Shown one piece after another: positions 1 to 7,673 of a stretch of 64,000 nt of DNA. Each line of letters starts with the position of its first letter. Position 1 is the first letter of the stretch. The notes under the pieces were generated by a model that searched no databases, was not told where the DNA came from, and saw only the letters and a list, made by a program, of their open reading frames with translations. The position numbers and the translations under genes were made by a program. This stretch comes from Crenobacter cavernae (GTDB lineage: Bacteria > Pseudomonadota > Gammaproteobacteria > Burkholderiales > Chromobacteriaceae), in assembly GCF_003355495.1 (NCBI RefSeq), contig NZ_CP031337.1, positions 2,795,001-2,859,000 on the forward strand, in the 5' to 3' direction.

Positions 1-693
1 GTCAGCGCCTGCTTGGCGCTGACCGGGCCGACTTCCTTCCACGACGACACGACGTTGCCGCCCTTCAGGTTCACGTCGATGCACGCGTAGAACGCCTCCT
101 GGCTGTCCGAGCGCTGCCAGATGTTGTAGATCACGTGCTTGCCGGTTTTCTTCGGCAGCTGGCACGTCATCTTGTAGCGTCCGTTCTGCAGCGGCAGGTT
201 ACCCGTCGTGCAGAACGGGCTGCTTTCGAGGTCGGACCATTTCAAGGGCTTGGCCGGGTCGTAGCCGTCGCGGGTCACGTAGAACTCGAAAGACTTGGTC
301 GCGTGAGGCGCGGTGCCGACGTAGCTGAATTCGTAGTTCCCGTTGCGGTCCGGCACGAGGGTCGCGGCCGGCCAGTCGCCGCGCGCGACGTCCAGCCCCT
401 TGAAGTGCGAGTTGCCGCCACTGCACAGCTGGCCGTCCGGCACCACCGCGCGGTGGTTGCCGTTCGCGCTCCCCTGGTTCACGCCGTTCCAGTCGTAGAA
501 CTGTTGCGAGCCACCGATGGCCTTGGCCGCCTGACACGCGGCCGATTTCGGATTCTCTGCGCCTTCCTGAAAGCATTGCAGCACGCGGCTGGGCGGCGTC
601 TCCATCGTGCCATGGGCGGCGGCGAGCGCCGGCGAGGGGGGCGCGAGAAAAGAACGATGACGCGGCGGTTCCGGGCGGCTTTTTGTTCCGCAT
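1..693 (-). CDS. AA10 lytic polysaccharide monooxygenase (GbpA/CBP21-like), truncated at window edge, apparent frameshift in signal peptide
   Basis: Secreted copper enzyme family that cleaves crystalline chitin oxidatively. The mature part reads from the histidine codon at 612-614 (HGTMETPPSR, then LCSGGNSHFKGLDVARGDWP and later FYVTRDGYDPAKPLKWSDL) toward position 1 and runs off the window. The N-terminal His after an Ala-rich cleavage site is the copper ligand expected of AA10. The plausible start ATG (691-693, peptide MRNKKPPGTAASSFFSRAP) is out of frame with the mature part by one base; removing one G from the six-G run at 636-641 (+ strand) would join them and give ...SPALAAA before HGTM. 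No good ribosome binding site was seen before 693. The family is clear from the mature sequence; whether the frameshift is real, a sequence error or a switchable tract cannot be told here. Confidence 0.8.
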
Positions 694-836
694 GGGAAGC
701 TAGCGAGGCAGGCAAGACGGAAGGATGATCCGGCTTCGCGACGGCGGAGTACGAGCGAGGAGGATCGCTGATGCGGTCCGCACGGACCGGCAGACGGATG
801 GAAGGGCAAGGTCGGCCGGGCTCGTCATCGGACGGC

Positions 837-2084
837 TCACGGGACGCGCAAGGCCTCGATCGCATCGAGCGCCCTCTCCCGCCCGGCGGCGAAGTCGACG
901 CGGCCGGCCAGCTCGGCGCAACGCTCGGCCAAGCCTGGCCGCGCGAGCAGCGACGCCAGCGTCGTCGCGAACGCGACGCCGGAGACCTTCGCGAACGGCA
1001 GGCTGGCCGCGACGCCAAGACGGGCGAGCCGCGCGGCGTTGTCGGGCTGGTCGTGCGCCATCGGCGTCACCAGCTGCGGCACGCCGGCGGCGAGCGCCTG
1101 CGCGGCGGTGCCGATGCCGCCGTGGTGGACGACCGCCGCGCAGCGCGGGAACACGGCGGAAAACGGCGCGTAGCGCACCGCGTACACGGTAGCCGGCAGC
1201 GCGGGCAGTTGCTCGGAGTGGCCGCTCAAGAGCAGGCCACGTTGGCCGAGCCTCTCGCAAGCGTCGACCGCCGCCCGGAAAAAGTCTCGCCCCTGGCGCA
1301 TCGCGCTGCCGGCGGTGAACGCGAGCGGCGCGGCGCCTTCGCCGAGAAAGGCGTCGAGACCGGCATCGAGCCCGGCGCCGTCGCCCGCGTCATAGCGCGC
1401 GAAGCCGGTCAGCCGGGTCGCGGCTGGCCAGTCGGGCTGCGGCGCGGCGAACCAGCCGGGGAACGGGGCGACGACGAGGTCGGGCGAATGCATCCAGCGG
1501 CCGAACACCGACACGACCGGCTCGGCCAAGCCCAGCCTGCGACGAAAGGCGTTCAGCTCGGGCGCGATCAGGCGGTCGATCAAGAGCCGGTCGATGCCGG
1601 CGAATGCGAGGCGCTTGAGCCAGCGCGGCGTGCGCGGCCCGACCGGCAGGCCCGGGTAGCAGGCCGTTTCATAGACGCTGCGCAGCATCGACGGCTGCAG
1701 ATGGACGGTGGCGAGCCGGAACCCGCGCGCCTCCTGCGCGACGCGCGCGCCGAACATCAGGCCGGACGCGACGAGTACCGTATCCAACGGATCGAACGCT
1801 TCGAGCGCGTCGTAAGTGGCCGGCAGGCCGGGCAGCATGCCGCTTTCGACGACGTACTCGAAGCCGCGGCGCGCGTCCCACAGCCGAGGATCGTCCATCG
1901 CCGCCTCGAAATCGGCCACAGTGCCGAGCGGCAGGAAAGCGAGCCCCTCGGCCTCGATCCGGCGCTGGGAATAGGGGTTGGTCATCAGCCACACCGCGTG
2001 GCCGCGCGCCTTGAGACCGGCGCCGAGCCCGATCATCGGGAACACGTCGCCGGCCGAGCCCATCGTGCACAACACATAACGCAT
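837..2084 (-). CDS. UGT/GT28-type glycosyltransferase (RhlB-like)
   Basis: Predicted cytosolic glycosyltransferase of the GT-B fold, 415 residues, resembling rhamnosyltransferase RhlB and macrolide glycosyltransferases. The N-terminus MRYVLCTMGSAGDVFPMIGL is the acceptor-domain start seen in this family, and the donor-binding motif HHGGIGTAAQALAAGVPQ lies near residues 320-338, followed by the HDQPDNAARL segment that usually contacts the nucleotide. The start at 2084 is preferred over an upstream in-frame ATG at 2135 because CAGGAG lies just before it and the conserved N-terminus begins there. It is divergent from the gene starting at 2165. Acceptor and sugar donor cannot be inferred. The coding strand carries three copies of the dispersed TTGGCCGAG motif (924, 1242, 1521). 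Confidence 0.75.
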   Translation of the reverse strand: MRYVLCTMGSAGDVFPMIGLGAGLKARGHAVWLMTNPYSQRRIEAEGLAFLPLGTVADFEAAMDDPRLWDARRGFEYVVESGMLPGLPATYDALEAFDPLDTVLVASGLMFGARVAQEARGFRLATVHLQPSMLRSVYETACYPGLPVGPRTPRWLKRLAFAGIDRLLIDRLIAPELNAFRRRLGLAEPVVSVFGRWMHSPDLVVAPFPGWFAAPQPDWPAATRLTGFARYDAGDGAGLDAGLDAFLGEGAAPLAFTAGSAMRQGRDFFRAAVDACERLGQRGLLLSGHSEQLPALPATVYAVRYAPFSAVFPRCAAVVHHGGIGTAAQALAAGVPQLVTPMAHDQPDNAARLARLGVAASLPFAKVSGVAFATTLASLLARPGLAERCAELAGRVDFAAGRERALDAIEALRVP

Positions 2085-2164
2085 ACTCGCTCCTGACGGC
2101 CGTTGACGGCCTGTTATCATGGCACGCGGCGCCATGCCATCGACAACAACAACGAACGATCCCT

Positions 2165-3406
2165 ATGCTGCTCAACGTCTTGTGGGCCGGCTTCATCCTT
2201 GCCGGCATCGCCGCCGCGCTCGCGCAGGCCTTCGTGTTCGGCCAGCCGCAGATCTTCGCCGAGATGACGCGTGCGCTGTTCGACGCGGCCAAGTCGGGCT
2301 TCGAGATCGCGCTCGGCCTGACCGGCGTGATGACGCTGTGGCTCGGCATCATGAAGATCGGCGAGAAGAGCGGCCTCGTCGCGCTGGCGGCGCGCGCGCT
2401 CGCGCCGCTGTTCCGCCGGCTGTTCCCCGGCGTGCCCGAAGGCCACCCGGCGCTCGGCAGCATGACGATGAACATCTCGGCCAACATGCTCGGCCTCGAC
2501 AACGCGGCGACGCCGCTGGGGCTCAAGGCGATGCGCGAGCTGCAGACGCTGAACCCGACGCCCGACACCGCGACCGACGCGCAGGTGCTGTTCCTGGTGA
2601 TCAACACCGCCGCCGTGACGCTGTTCCCGGTGACGATCTTCGCCTACCGCACGCAGCTGGGTGCGGCCGATCCGACCGACGTCTTCATCCCGCTGCTCTT
2701 GGCGACCTATGTCGCGACGCTGGCGGGCGTCACGCTCACCGGCCTGATCCAGCGCCTCAAGCTGTGGGACCCGGTAGTGCTGGCGTACCTGGGCGGCCTG
2801 TCGGCGCTGGTGCTCGGCGCGGCCGCGTGGTTCCTGCGACTGCCGCCCGAGCAGATGCAGGCGCAGTCTTCGCTGCTGAGCAACCTGCTGCTGTTACTGA
2901 TCGTCGCCGCCATCATCGTCTCGGCGCTGATCAAACGGGTGAACGTCTACGAGAGCTTCATCGAGGGCGCGAAGGAAGGCTTCCAGGTCGCGATCGGCAT
3001 CGTTCCCTACCTCGTCGCGATGCTGGTCGCGATCGCGCTGTTGCGCGCGAGCGGCGCGCTGGATTTGCTGATCGGCGCGATCAAGTCGCAGGTAGCCGCC
3101 GCCGGCTACGACGCGCGCTGGGTCGACGGCCTGCCGACCGGCGTGATGAAGTCGCTGTCCGGCAGCGGCGCGCGCGCGCTGATGATAGAAACGATGAAGA
3201 CCGAGGGCGCCGACTCGTTCGCCGGCCGGCTGGTGTCCATCATCCAGGGCAGCAGCGAGACGACCTTCTACGTGCTGGCGGTCTACTTCGGCGCGGTCAA
3301 CATCAAGAACACGCGCTACGCCGCCGGTTGCGGCCTGTTCGCCGACCTCGTCGGCTTCGCCGCGGCGGTCGCGGTCGCCTATCTGTTCTTCGGGCACCTT
3401 GCCTGA
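2165..3406 (+). CDS. Nucleoside-recognition/Gate domain membrane protein (SpmA-SpmB-like fusion)
   Basis: Integral membrane protein of 413 residues with about ten hydrophobic segments. Two homologous halves correspond to the spore-maturation proteins SpmA (first half, with NMLGLDNAATPLGLKAM) and SpmB (second half, with PTGVMKSLSGSGARALMIE and IIQGSSETTFYVLAVYFG). The fused form is common in non-sporulating proteobacteria, where its role is unknown; the related Gate domain occurs in nucleoside and ferrous-iron transporters. The start lies about 80 bases from the divergent glycosyltransferase, without an obvious ribosome binding site. No sporulation genes are present, so a transport or membrane-sensing role is more likely than the name suggests. 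Confidence 0.85.
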   Translation: MLLNVLWAGFILAGIAAALAQAFVFGQPQIFAEMTRALFDAAKSGFEIALGLTGVMTLWLGIMKIGEKSGLVALAARALAPLFRRLFPGVPEGHPALGSMTMNISANMLGLDNAATPLGLKAMRELQTLNPTPDTATDAQVLFLVINTAAVTLFPVTIFAYRTQLGAADPTDVFIPLLLATYVATLAGVTLTGLIQRLKLWDPVVLAYLGGLSALVLGAAAWFLRLPPEQMQAQSSLLSNLLLLLIVAAIIVSALIKRVNVYESFIEGAKEGFQVAIGIVPYLVAMLVAIALLRASGALDLLIGAIKSQVAAAGYDARWVDGLPTGVMKSLSGSGARALMIETMKTEGADSFAGRLVSIIQGSSETTFYVLAVYFGAVNIKNTRYAAGCGLFADLVGFAAAVAVAYLFFGHLA

Positions 3407-3418
3407 TACCTTCAAACG

Positions 3419-3455
3419 GCTCGGCCGACTTGCAGGACTTGGACGTTGGCCGAGC
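3419..3455. repeat. Imperfect inverted pair of the TTGGCCGAG motif
   Basis: GCTCGGCCGA at 3419-3428 faces TTGGCCGAGC at 3446-3455 (one mismatch). It sits just after the SpmA/B-type gene and before the small gene at 3526, where it could form a hairpin at the end of the upstream transcript; there is no T-run after it. Confidence 0.5.
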
Positions 3456-3525
3456 GCTGGCGTATCACGAAGTACGACTCGTATTCACAGCCGTTGCGTC
3501 GAACGCGACGGACCGGGAGGACTGG

Positions 3526-3762
3526 ATGGAAACGCTGAACGCTTACGACCTGGAGCTCATCGCCAAGCTGGAGAAATGGCAGCACGCGAGCAAGCCGGCA
3601 CTGTCCGACGACGACGCCTGTACCTTGGCGGCGATGCGCAGCCTGCCGCCCGACGAACCGATCTCCGACGCGCTGTACTCCCGCTTTCTGGAGTTGGCGA
3701 CGCGCTATATCCGGACATTGACCGTGCACGAGCCCAAGTCGCCGAGCGCCTCAGCGCCTTGA
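3526..3762 (+). CDS. Small hypothetical protein (78 aa)
   Basis: Not recognised. A 78-residue soluble, acidic, mostly helical-looking protein starting METLNAYDLELIAKLEKWQ and ending in a Pro/Ser/Ala-rich tail. The start is well supported: GGGAGG at 3515-3520 is followed five bases later by ATG at 3526. Longer readings starting upstream would run through the preceding membrane-protein gene in another frame and are not credible. A strong intrinsic terminator follows the stop by seven bases, consistent with a short independent transcript or the end of the SpmA/B-type operon. No signal peptide or metal-binding motif is visible. Confidence 0.65.
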   Translation: METLNAYDLELIAKLEKWQHASKPALSDDDACTLAAMRSLPPDEPISDALYSRFLELATRYIRTLTVHEPKSPSASAP

Positions 3763-3768
3763 AAAACC

Positions 3769-3794
3769 AAAAGCGACCCGAAGGTCGCTTTTTT
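3769..3794 (+). terminator. Intrinsic terminator
   Basis: Stem AAGCGACC (3771-3778), loop CGAA, stem GGTCGCTT (3783-3790), then T-run to 3794. It ends the transcript of the 78-aa gene. Confidence 0.9.
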
Positions 3795-3810
3795 ATGGCC
3801 AGCGGGTCGC

Positions 3811-4164
3811 TCAGCGGTAGCCGCGGCGGTCCCAGCGGTCGTGATCACGGCAGTCGCGGTCGTGCGACTGGCGCCAGATGTCGCGCGACAGTTCGCGGTG
3901 GTCGCGGCGCAGCGCTTCGCGTTCGCGCCAGTCGAGCCGGCCGTCGTCGCGCCAGAAGCGTTCGCGCTCGCGGTGCAGCGCGACGCGGTCGGCGTCGAGG
4001 CGGCGGGCCTCGTGCGGCGTCAGCCGGCCGGTGCGATAGCCGTGGTCGATGCGCTCGCCGAGGCTGCGCCCTTCCGGGCGGTAATGGTCGTTGGGGTGGG
4101 CCTCGGCGGCGGCCATCAGGCCGAAGGACAAGGCGGACAGGATCAGGGCGGAACGCAGCTTCAT
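3811..4164 (-). CDS. Small exported charged protein, two helical repeats
   Basis: 117 residues: a signal peptide (MKLRSALILSALSFGLMAAA, cleavage near AEA-HP) followed by a very charged mature region rich in Arg, Asp and His. Two similar stretches (RLTPHEARRLDADRVALHRE and RLDWREREALRRDHRELSRD) have the spacing of a helix-turn-helix pair repeated twice, as in a family of small periplasmic proteins of unknown function. The start at 4164 is chosen over an upstream in-frame codon at 4197 because GGAGA precedes it and the signal peptide begins there. It converges on the terminator at 3769-3794. Role unknown; periplasmic location is inferred from the signal peptide. Confidence 0.7.
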   Translation of the reverse strand: MKLRSALILSALSFGLMAAAEAHPNDHYRPEGRSLGERIDHGYRTGRLTPHEARRLDADRVALHRERERFWRDDGRLDWREREALRRDHRELSRDIWRQSHDRDCRDHDRWDRRGYR

Positions 4165-4281
4165 GGCGGTCTCCAGCGTGGGCTTGGGGGTGAACACGCC
4201 CTGACTGTAGCCGGCAAGTTTTGCCCAACTGTCAGCGCCGCGCCGCCATTCATTAACGGCTGTTAAGCCATGGGAATGCGC

Positions 4282-4578
4282 TCAGCCGACGTCCTTCAAG
4301 AGTTCACGCGCGATCTGTTCCCATTCTTCCTGCAGGCTGCAGGACGGGCGCTTGCGGCCGGCGGTGCGGTACCAGTAGTCGGCGTTCCACATCACGCCTT
4401 CGACGCGGTGCAGGTAGGCGTGCACCCACGCGTAGTCGGGCCGGGTCAGCTCGCGCACGGTTTCGTGCGCGTCGCCCCAGCGGTCGCGCGCGACCAGCCA
4501 CAGCGCGGTGAGCGGTTCGGACAGACCCTCGGGCGGCGCGTCGGCCATCAGCGAATCGGAAAATTCGGCGTAGTTCAT
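4282..4578 (-). CDS. Conserved small hypothetical protein (98 aa)
   Basis: 98-residue soluble protein. I recognise the pattern of a widespread uncharacterised family: N-terminal PPEGLSEPLTALWLVARDRW, the central DYAWVHAYLHRVEGVMWNAD, then YWYRTAGRKRP and a C-terminal EWEQIAREL helix. The conserved His, Trp and Tyr positions suggest a tetratricopeptide-like helical fold, but no activity is known to me. An AGGGGG-like ribosome binding site precedes the ATG. It stands alone between two exported-protein genes on the same strand. Confidence 0.7.
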   Translation of the reverse strand: MNYAEFSDSLMADAPPEGLSEPLTALWLVARDRWGDAHETVRELTRPDYAWVHAYLHRVEGVMWNADYWYRTAGRKRPSCSLQEEWEQIARELLKDVG

Positions 4579-4661
4579 CTCGTGCCCCCTGCAAAAGCGG
4601 CAAGACTAGCAGAGCCGCAAGCGGGCGTCCAAGGCCGGACCCGGGTTTTCCCGCGCCACGC

Positions 4662-5051
4662 TCAACGCGGGCGCATCGCCTCGAGCTCGCCGGCGCGCTC
4701 GGCGGTCATCTGCAGCTTGCAGTCCACCGCCTGCACGCGCGCCATCGTGCCGCCGTCCGGGTCGTAGTAGAAGCCACAATTGGCGTCGCGGTAGCGCATC
4801 CACTGGCGCTGTACCGTTTGCAGCAGCGTACGGCGCGTGGCAGGCAACGCGGCCGACACCTGCCGGTAGGCGCGGTTGAGCCGTGCGTCCTGCCGGCCTA
4901 TCTCGCCGTCCATGCATTCGACCATGCCCTGCGTGACGCCGTCGGCGCGGTCCATGCACGCGTTGTAGGCCTTGCTGTAAGCCGGTTCGCCGGCGTGCGC
5001 GGCGCCGGCAAGCAGCAGGCCGGCCAGCCACGCCCATTGTCTTGTTTTCAT
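4662..5051 (-). CDS. LprI/DUF1311-type lysozyme-inhibitor family protein
   Basis: 129 residues with a clear signal peptide (MKTRQWAWLAGLLLAGAAHA) and a mature domain with the LprI/DUF1311 cysteine pattern: YNACMDRADGVTQGMVECMD, LNRAYRQV, QRQWMRYRDANC, and a late VDCKLQMTAERAGEL. Members are periplasmic or lipid-linked; LprI of Mycobacterium inhibits lysozyme, but most family members are uncharacterised. AGGAGGT lies six bases before the ATG, which fixes the start. Four cysteines suggest two disulfides in the periplasm. Confidence 0.8.
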   Translation of the reverse strand: MKTRQWAWLAGLLLAGAAHAGEPAYSKAYNACMDRADGVTQGMVECMDGEIGRQDARLNRAYRQVSAALPATRRTLLQTVQRQWMRYRDANCGFYYDPDGGTMARVQAVDCKLQMTAERAGELEAMRPR

Positions 5052-5189
5052 CGCGACCTCCTCATTCGTCTTCCACTCTAGCCTGAAGCCTTCACGACCG
5101 CCTACCGCGCCAAGATGCCAGCTTGTTTAACCCCATCGGGCGATGACCGGGCTGGCTCAGCCCGGCCGCCCCGAAGGCTCGGCCAACCC

Positions 5190-6113
5190 TCACACCCTCA
5201 CATAAGCGGGATGGTCATCGGGCACCAGCTCGTCGGCGAGGAAGTCGATGAAGGCGCGCACCGCCGGCACCAGGTGGCGGCGGCTCGGGAAGGCCGCGTG
5301 CAGGATGCCACCGGGGATCTCGTAGCCGGGCAAGAGCCGTACCAGCCGTCCGTCGTCGAGCGCCTCGTGGCACACCAGCGTCGGCAGCACGGCGGCGCCG
5401 ACGCCGCCGATCGCCGCCGCGGCGAGCACCATCAGGTCGTCGCTCATCAGCCGCGGCGCGTCGAGCTGCACCGTATAGAGCTGGCCGACCTCGTCGAGCA
5501 GATTCCATTCGCTTCGTCCGTCGGGCCGGCTCATCGCGAGCGACGGCCAGTTCGCCAGCCCGGCCGGGCTCGAAGGTTGGCCGAGCTCGGCGAGCAGAGC
5601 CGGGCTCGCCACCAGCGCCATATGGCTGATGCCGAGCCGGCGCACCACCAGGCTCGCGCTGTCGTCGATCCGGCTCCTGACGCGCAAGGCCACGTCGATC
5701 CCCTCCTCGATCAGGTCGACCGGCCGCCCGGTGATCTCGAGCAGCACCCTCACCTTCGGATGCGCGGCAAGAAAGCGCGGCAGCCGCTCGGCGAGCAAGG
5801 TCTTGGCGAGCATCTCCGGGCAGCTGACACGCACCGGCCCGCGCGGCTCGGCGGTGGCGCGCGCGATCGCCTCCTCGGCCGCCTCGGCCTCGGCCAACAT
5901 CGCCTGGCAGTGCCGGTAGAAGCTCTCTCCGACCTCGGTCAGCGCCAGACGACGCGTGGTGCGGTGCAAGAGCCGCACGCCGAGCTTGGCCTCGAGTTCG
6001 GCCACGCGGCGCGACAGCCGCGACTTGGGCACGCCGAGCTGCCGGCCGGCCGCCATGAAGCCGCCGCACTCGATCACCTTGGCGAAGTAGAAGAAGTCGT
6101 TCAGGTCACGCAT
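5190..6113 (-). CDS. LysR-family transcriptional regulator
   Basis: 307 residues. The N-terminal winged helix-turn-helix (MRDLNDFFYFAKVIECGG...RLSRRVAELEAKLGVRLLHR) is followed by a LysR substrate-binding domain with the usual IDVALRVR and GVGAAVLP stretches. The start at 6113 fits the conserved family N-terminus; a codon 15 bases upstream is less likely. It is divergent from azoR, an arrangement in which such regulators commonly control the neighbouring flavin reductase, and a candidate operator lies in the shared region. Inducer unknown. The coding region holds two copies of the TTGGCCGAG motif (5577, 5889), and another copy (5178) sits at the 3' end outside the gene. Confidence 0.9.
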   Translation of the reverse strand: MRDLNDFFYFAKVIECGGFMAAGRQLGVPKSRLSRRVAELEAKLGVRLLHRTTRRLALTEVGESFYRHCQAMLAEAEAAEEAIARATAEPRGPVRVSCPEMLAKTLLAERLPRFLAAHPKVRVLLEITGRPVDLIEEGIDVALRVRSRIDDSASLVVRRLGISHMALVASPALLAELGQPSSPAGLANWPSLAMSRPDGRSEWNLLDEVGQLYTVQLDAPRLMSDDLMVLAAAAIGGVGAAVLPTLVCHEALDDGRLVRLLPGYEIPGGILHAAFPSRRHLVPAVRAFIDFLADELVPDDHPAYVRV

Positions 6114-6118
6114 CGCTA

Positions 6119-6140
6119 ATTGTCTCACTGATGGAACAAT
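6119..6140. promoter_or_regulatory. Candidate LysR-type operator between lysR-like gene and azoR
   Basis: ATTGT (6119-6123) and ACAAT (6136-6140) form an inverted repeat with a 12-base spacer; read on the minus strand the arms extend to ATTGTTCC and GAGACAAT. It begins six bases upstream of the regulator ATG, the usual autoregulatory position. Affinity and exact boundaries are inferred. Confidence 0.5.
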
Positions 6141-6233
6141 GTTTCCGATTTTAGCCGTCTAGTGCGGATTCGTCCCATTGCTTATCGTTACCCCATCGCA
6201 AGACGACTTGCACCCCACCGCAAAGGACACACC

Positions 6234-6842
6234 ATGAACATCCTGCACATCGACTCCAGCATCCTCGGTCAGAACTCGGTTTCCCGCCTGTTGTCGCAGG
6301 CTCTGGTCGACGCGATCCGCGCCCGCCGCCCGGGCGCCGAAGTGGTGCAGCGCGACGTGAGCAGCGAAAACATTCCGCACCTGTCGGGCGAGATCCTTGG
6401 CGCCGCGTTCACGCCGGAAGCCGAATGGAACGACACGCAGCGCAGCGAACGCGCCCGCACCGACGCGCTGATCGAGGAATTCCTCGCCGCCGACGTCGTC
6501 GTGATCGGCGCGCCGATGTACAACTTCTCGATCCCGTCGCAGCTGAAGGCATGGATCGACCGCGTCGCCGCCGCCGGCCGTACCTTCAAGTACACCGAAA
6601 CCGGCCCCGAGGGCCTGGCCGGCGGCAAGAAGGTGTTCGTCGCCTCGAGCCGCGGCGGCGTGTACAGCAGCGAACAGGGCCGCCTGATGGACTTCCAGGA
6701 AGACTACCTGAAGGCGGTGATGGGCTTTCTCGGCATCACCGACGTCGAATTCATCCGCGCCGAGGCGGTGAACATGGGCGAGGACAAGCGCGAGACCGCG
6801 ATCTGGGCGGCCAAGGACGCGATCGGCAAGCTGGCGTTCTAA
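6234..6842 (+). CDS. azoR: FMN-dependent NADH-azoreductase
   Basis: 202 residues with the flavodoxin-like fold of AzoR (AcpD). Visible marks are the phosphate-binding N-terminal HIDSSILGQNSVSRLL, the FMN-contacting GAPMYNFSIPSQLKAWIDRV, and SSRGGVY near the second flavin contact. The enzyme reduces azo dyes and quinones with NADH through FMN and acts as a cytosolic homodimer. The start at 6234 has AAGGA upstream and matches the family N-terminus; an upstream in-frame codon at 6162 would lie in the regulatory region. Expression is probably controlled by the divergent LysR-type regulator. A strong terminator follows. Confidence 0.93.
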   Translation: MNILHIDSSILGQNSVSRLLSQALVDAIRARRPGAEVVQRDVSSENIPHLSGEILGAAFTPEAEWNDTQRSERARTDALIEEFLAADVVVIGAPMYNFSIPSQLKAWIDRVAAAGRTFKYTETGPEGLAGGKKVFVASSRGGVYSSEQGRLMDFQEDYLKAVMGFLGITDVEFIRAEAVNMGEDKRETAIWAAKDAIGKLAF

Positions 6843-6860
6843 ATCGCATCACACACAGCG

Positions 6861-6883
6861 ACGGGGGCTTGAGCCCCCGTTTT
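6861..6883 (+). terminator. Intrinsic terminator after azoR
   Basis: Stem ACGGGGGC (6861-6868), loop TTGA, stem GCCCCCGT (6873-6880), then TTT. Confidence 0.9.
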
Positions 6884-7132
6884 GCATTGTGCGCGAGCGA
6901 TAAGCGCTTGAGCCGGTACCGTGCCTCGCCGCCTCGACACGCCGGCCTGACACCGGCAGGCGTTCGACCATCAAGCCGACGCCAACGGCTAAATCCACGC
7001 CATGGGCATGGCACCCATCATAAACATCTTGAAATAGCAGCTTTAAGGATTTCCACTAGACTGGAAAGACCAAGGTGTTGATGCCATCGGGAACGCGCGA
7101 ACCGTCGCCGCCTTCCCGGGCCGGAGGCCGCC

Positions 7133-7579
7133 ATGCCCTACCAACGCATTCTCGTTCCGGTCGACGACAGTACCGTCTCGTCGCTCGCCATCGACCACGC
7201 CTGTATGCTGGCCAAGGAGATGAAGGGCAGGTTGCGGCTCGTGCATGTGGTCGAGCTCGACCAGTTCGGCTGGGGTCGCGCGCATCTGCTCAGGGAGGAA
7301 GAAAACCAGTACATCAAGGAAACCGGCGACCGCGTGCTCGATCTGGCGACGCTGCGCGCGCTGAAGGCCGGCATCACGCCCGAGGTGCACGCGCTCAGCG
7401 CCTGGCGCGAATCGATCACGCCGGCGCTGGTCGAAGAGGCGCGCCAGTGGCAGGCCGACCTGATCGTGATGGGCACTCACGGCCGCACCGGGCTCGATCA
7501 CCTGATGGTCGGCAGCATCGCCGAGGGCGTGCTGCGCCACAGCGAAGTGCCGGTGATGCTGATCCGCCACCGCGGCTGA
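7133..7579 (+). CDS. Universal stress protein, UspA family
   Basis: 148 residues, single Usp domain. The N-terminal RILVPVDDSTVSSLAIDHA and the C-terminal ATP-binding signature GTHGRTGLDHLMVGSIAEGV (G-x2-G-x9-G-S) place it in the ATP-binding branch. GGAGG lies upstream of the ATG. It is monocistronic: the 250 bases before it hold no gene and a symmetric terminator follows, shared with the convergent eptA. Such proteins accumulate in stationary phase, starvation or low oxygen; no specific regulator site was recognised here. Confidence 0.92.
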   Translation: MPYQRILVPVDDSTVSSLAIDHACMLAKEMKGRLRLVHVVELDQFGWGRAHLLREEENQYIKETGDRVLDLATLRALKAGITPEVHALSAWRESITPALVEEARQWQADLIVMGTHGRTGLDHLMVGSIAEGVLRHSEVPVMLIRHRG

Positions 7580-7606
7580 CATCCCGCACCCGAAGATGTC
7601 TCAAAC

Positions 7607-7650
7607 AAGCTTGGCCGAGCCCCCACGAGGGAAGCTCGGCCAAGCTTTTT
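7607..7650. terminator. Bidirectional terminator built from an inverted TTGGCCGAG pair
   Basis: AAGCTTGGCCGAGC (7607-7620) and GCTCGGCCAAGCTT (7634-7647) form a 14-bp stem with T-run to 7650 on the + strand and an A-containing flank on the other side. It lies between the convergent uspA-like gene and eptA and contains two exact copies of the dispersed 9-mer. Confidence 0.9.
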
Positions 7651-7673
7651 GCCTTACGTACTGCGGCGCAGCG

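Noticed and set aside
5147..5165. CCGGGCT/AGCCCGG hairpin downstream of the LysR-type gene as terminator
   Set aside because: Seven-bp stem but no T-run on either strand; too weak to call.
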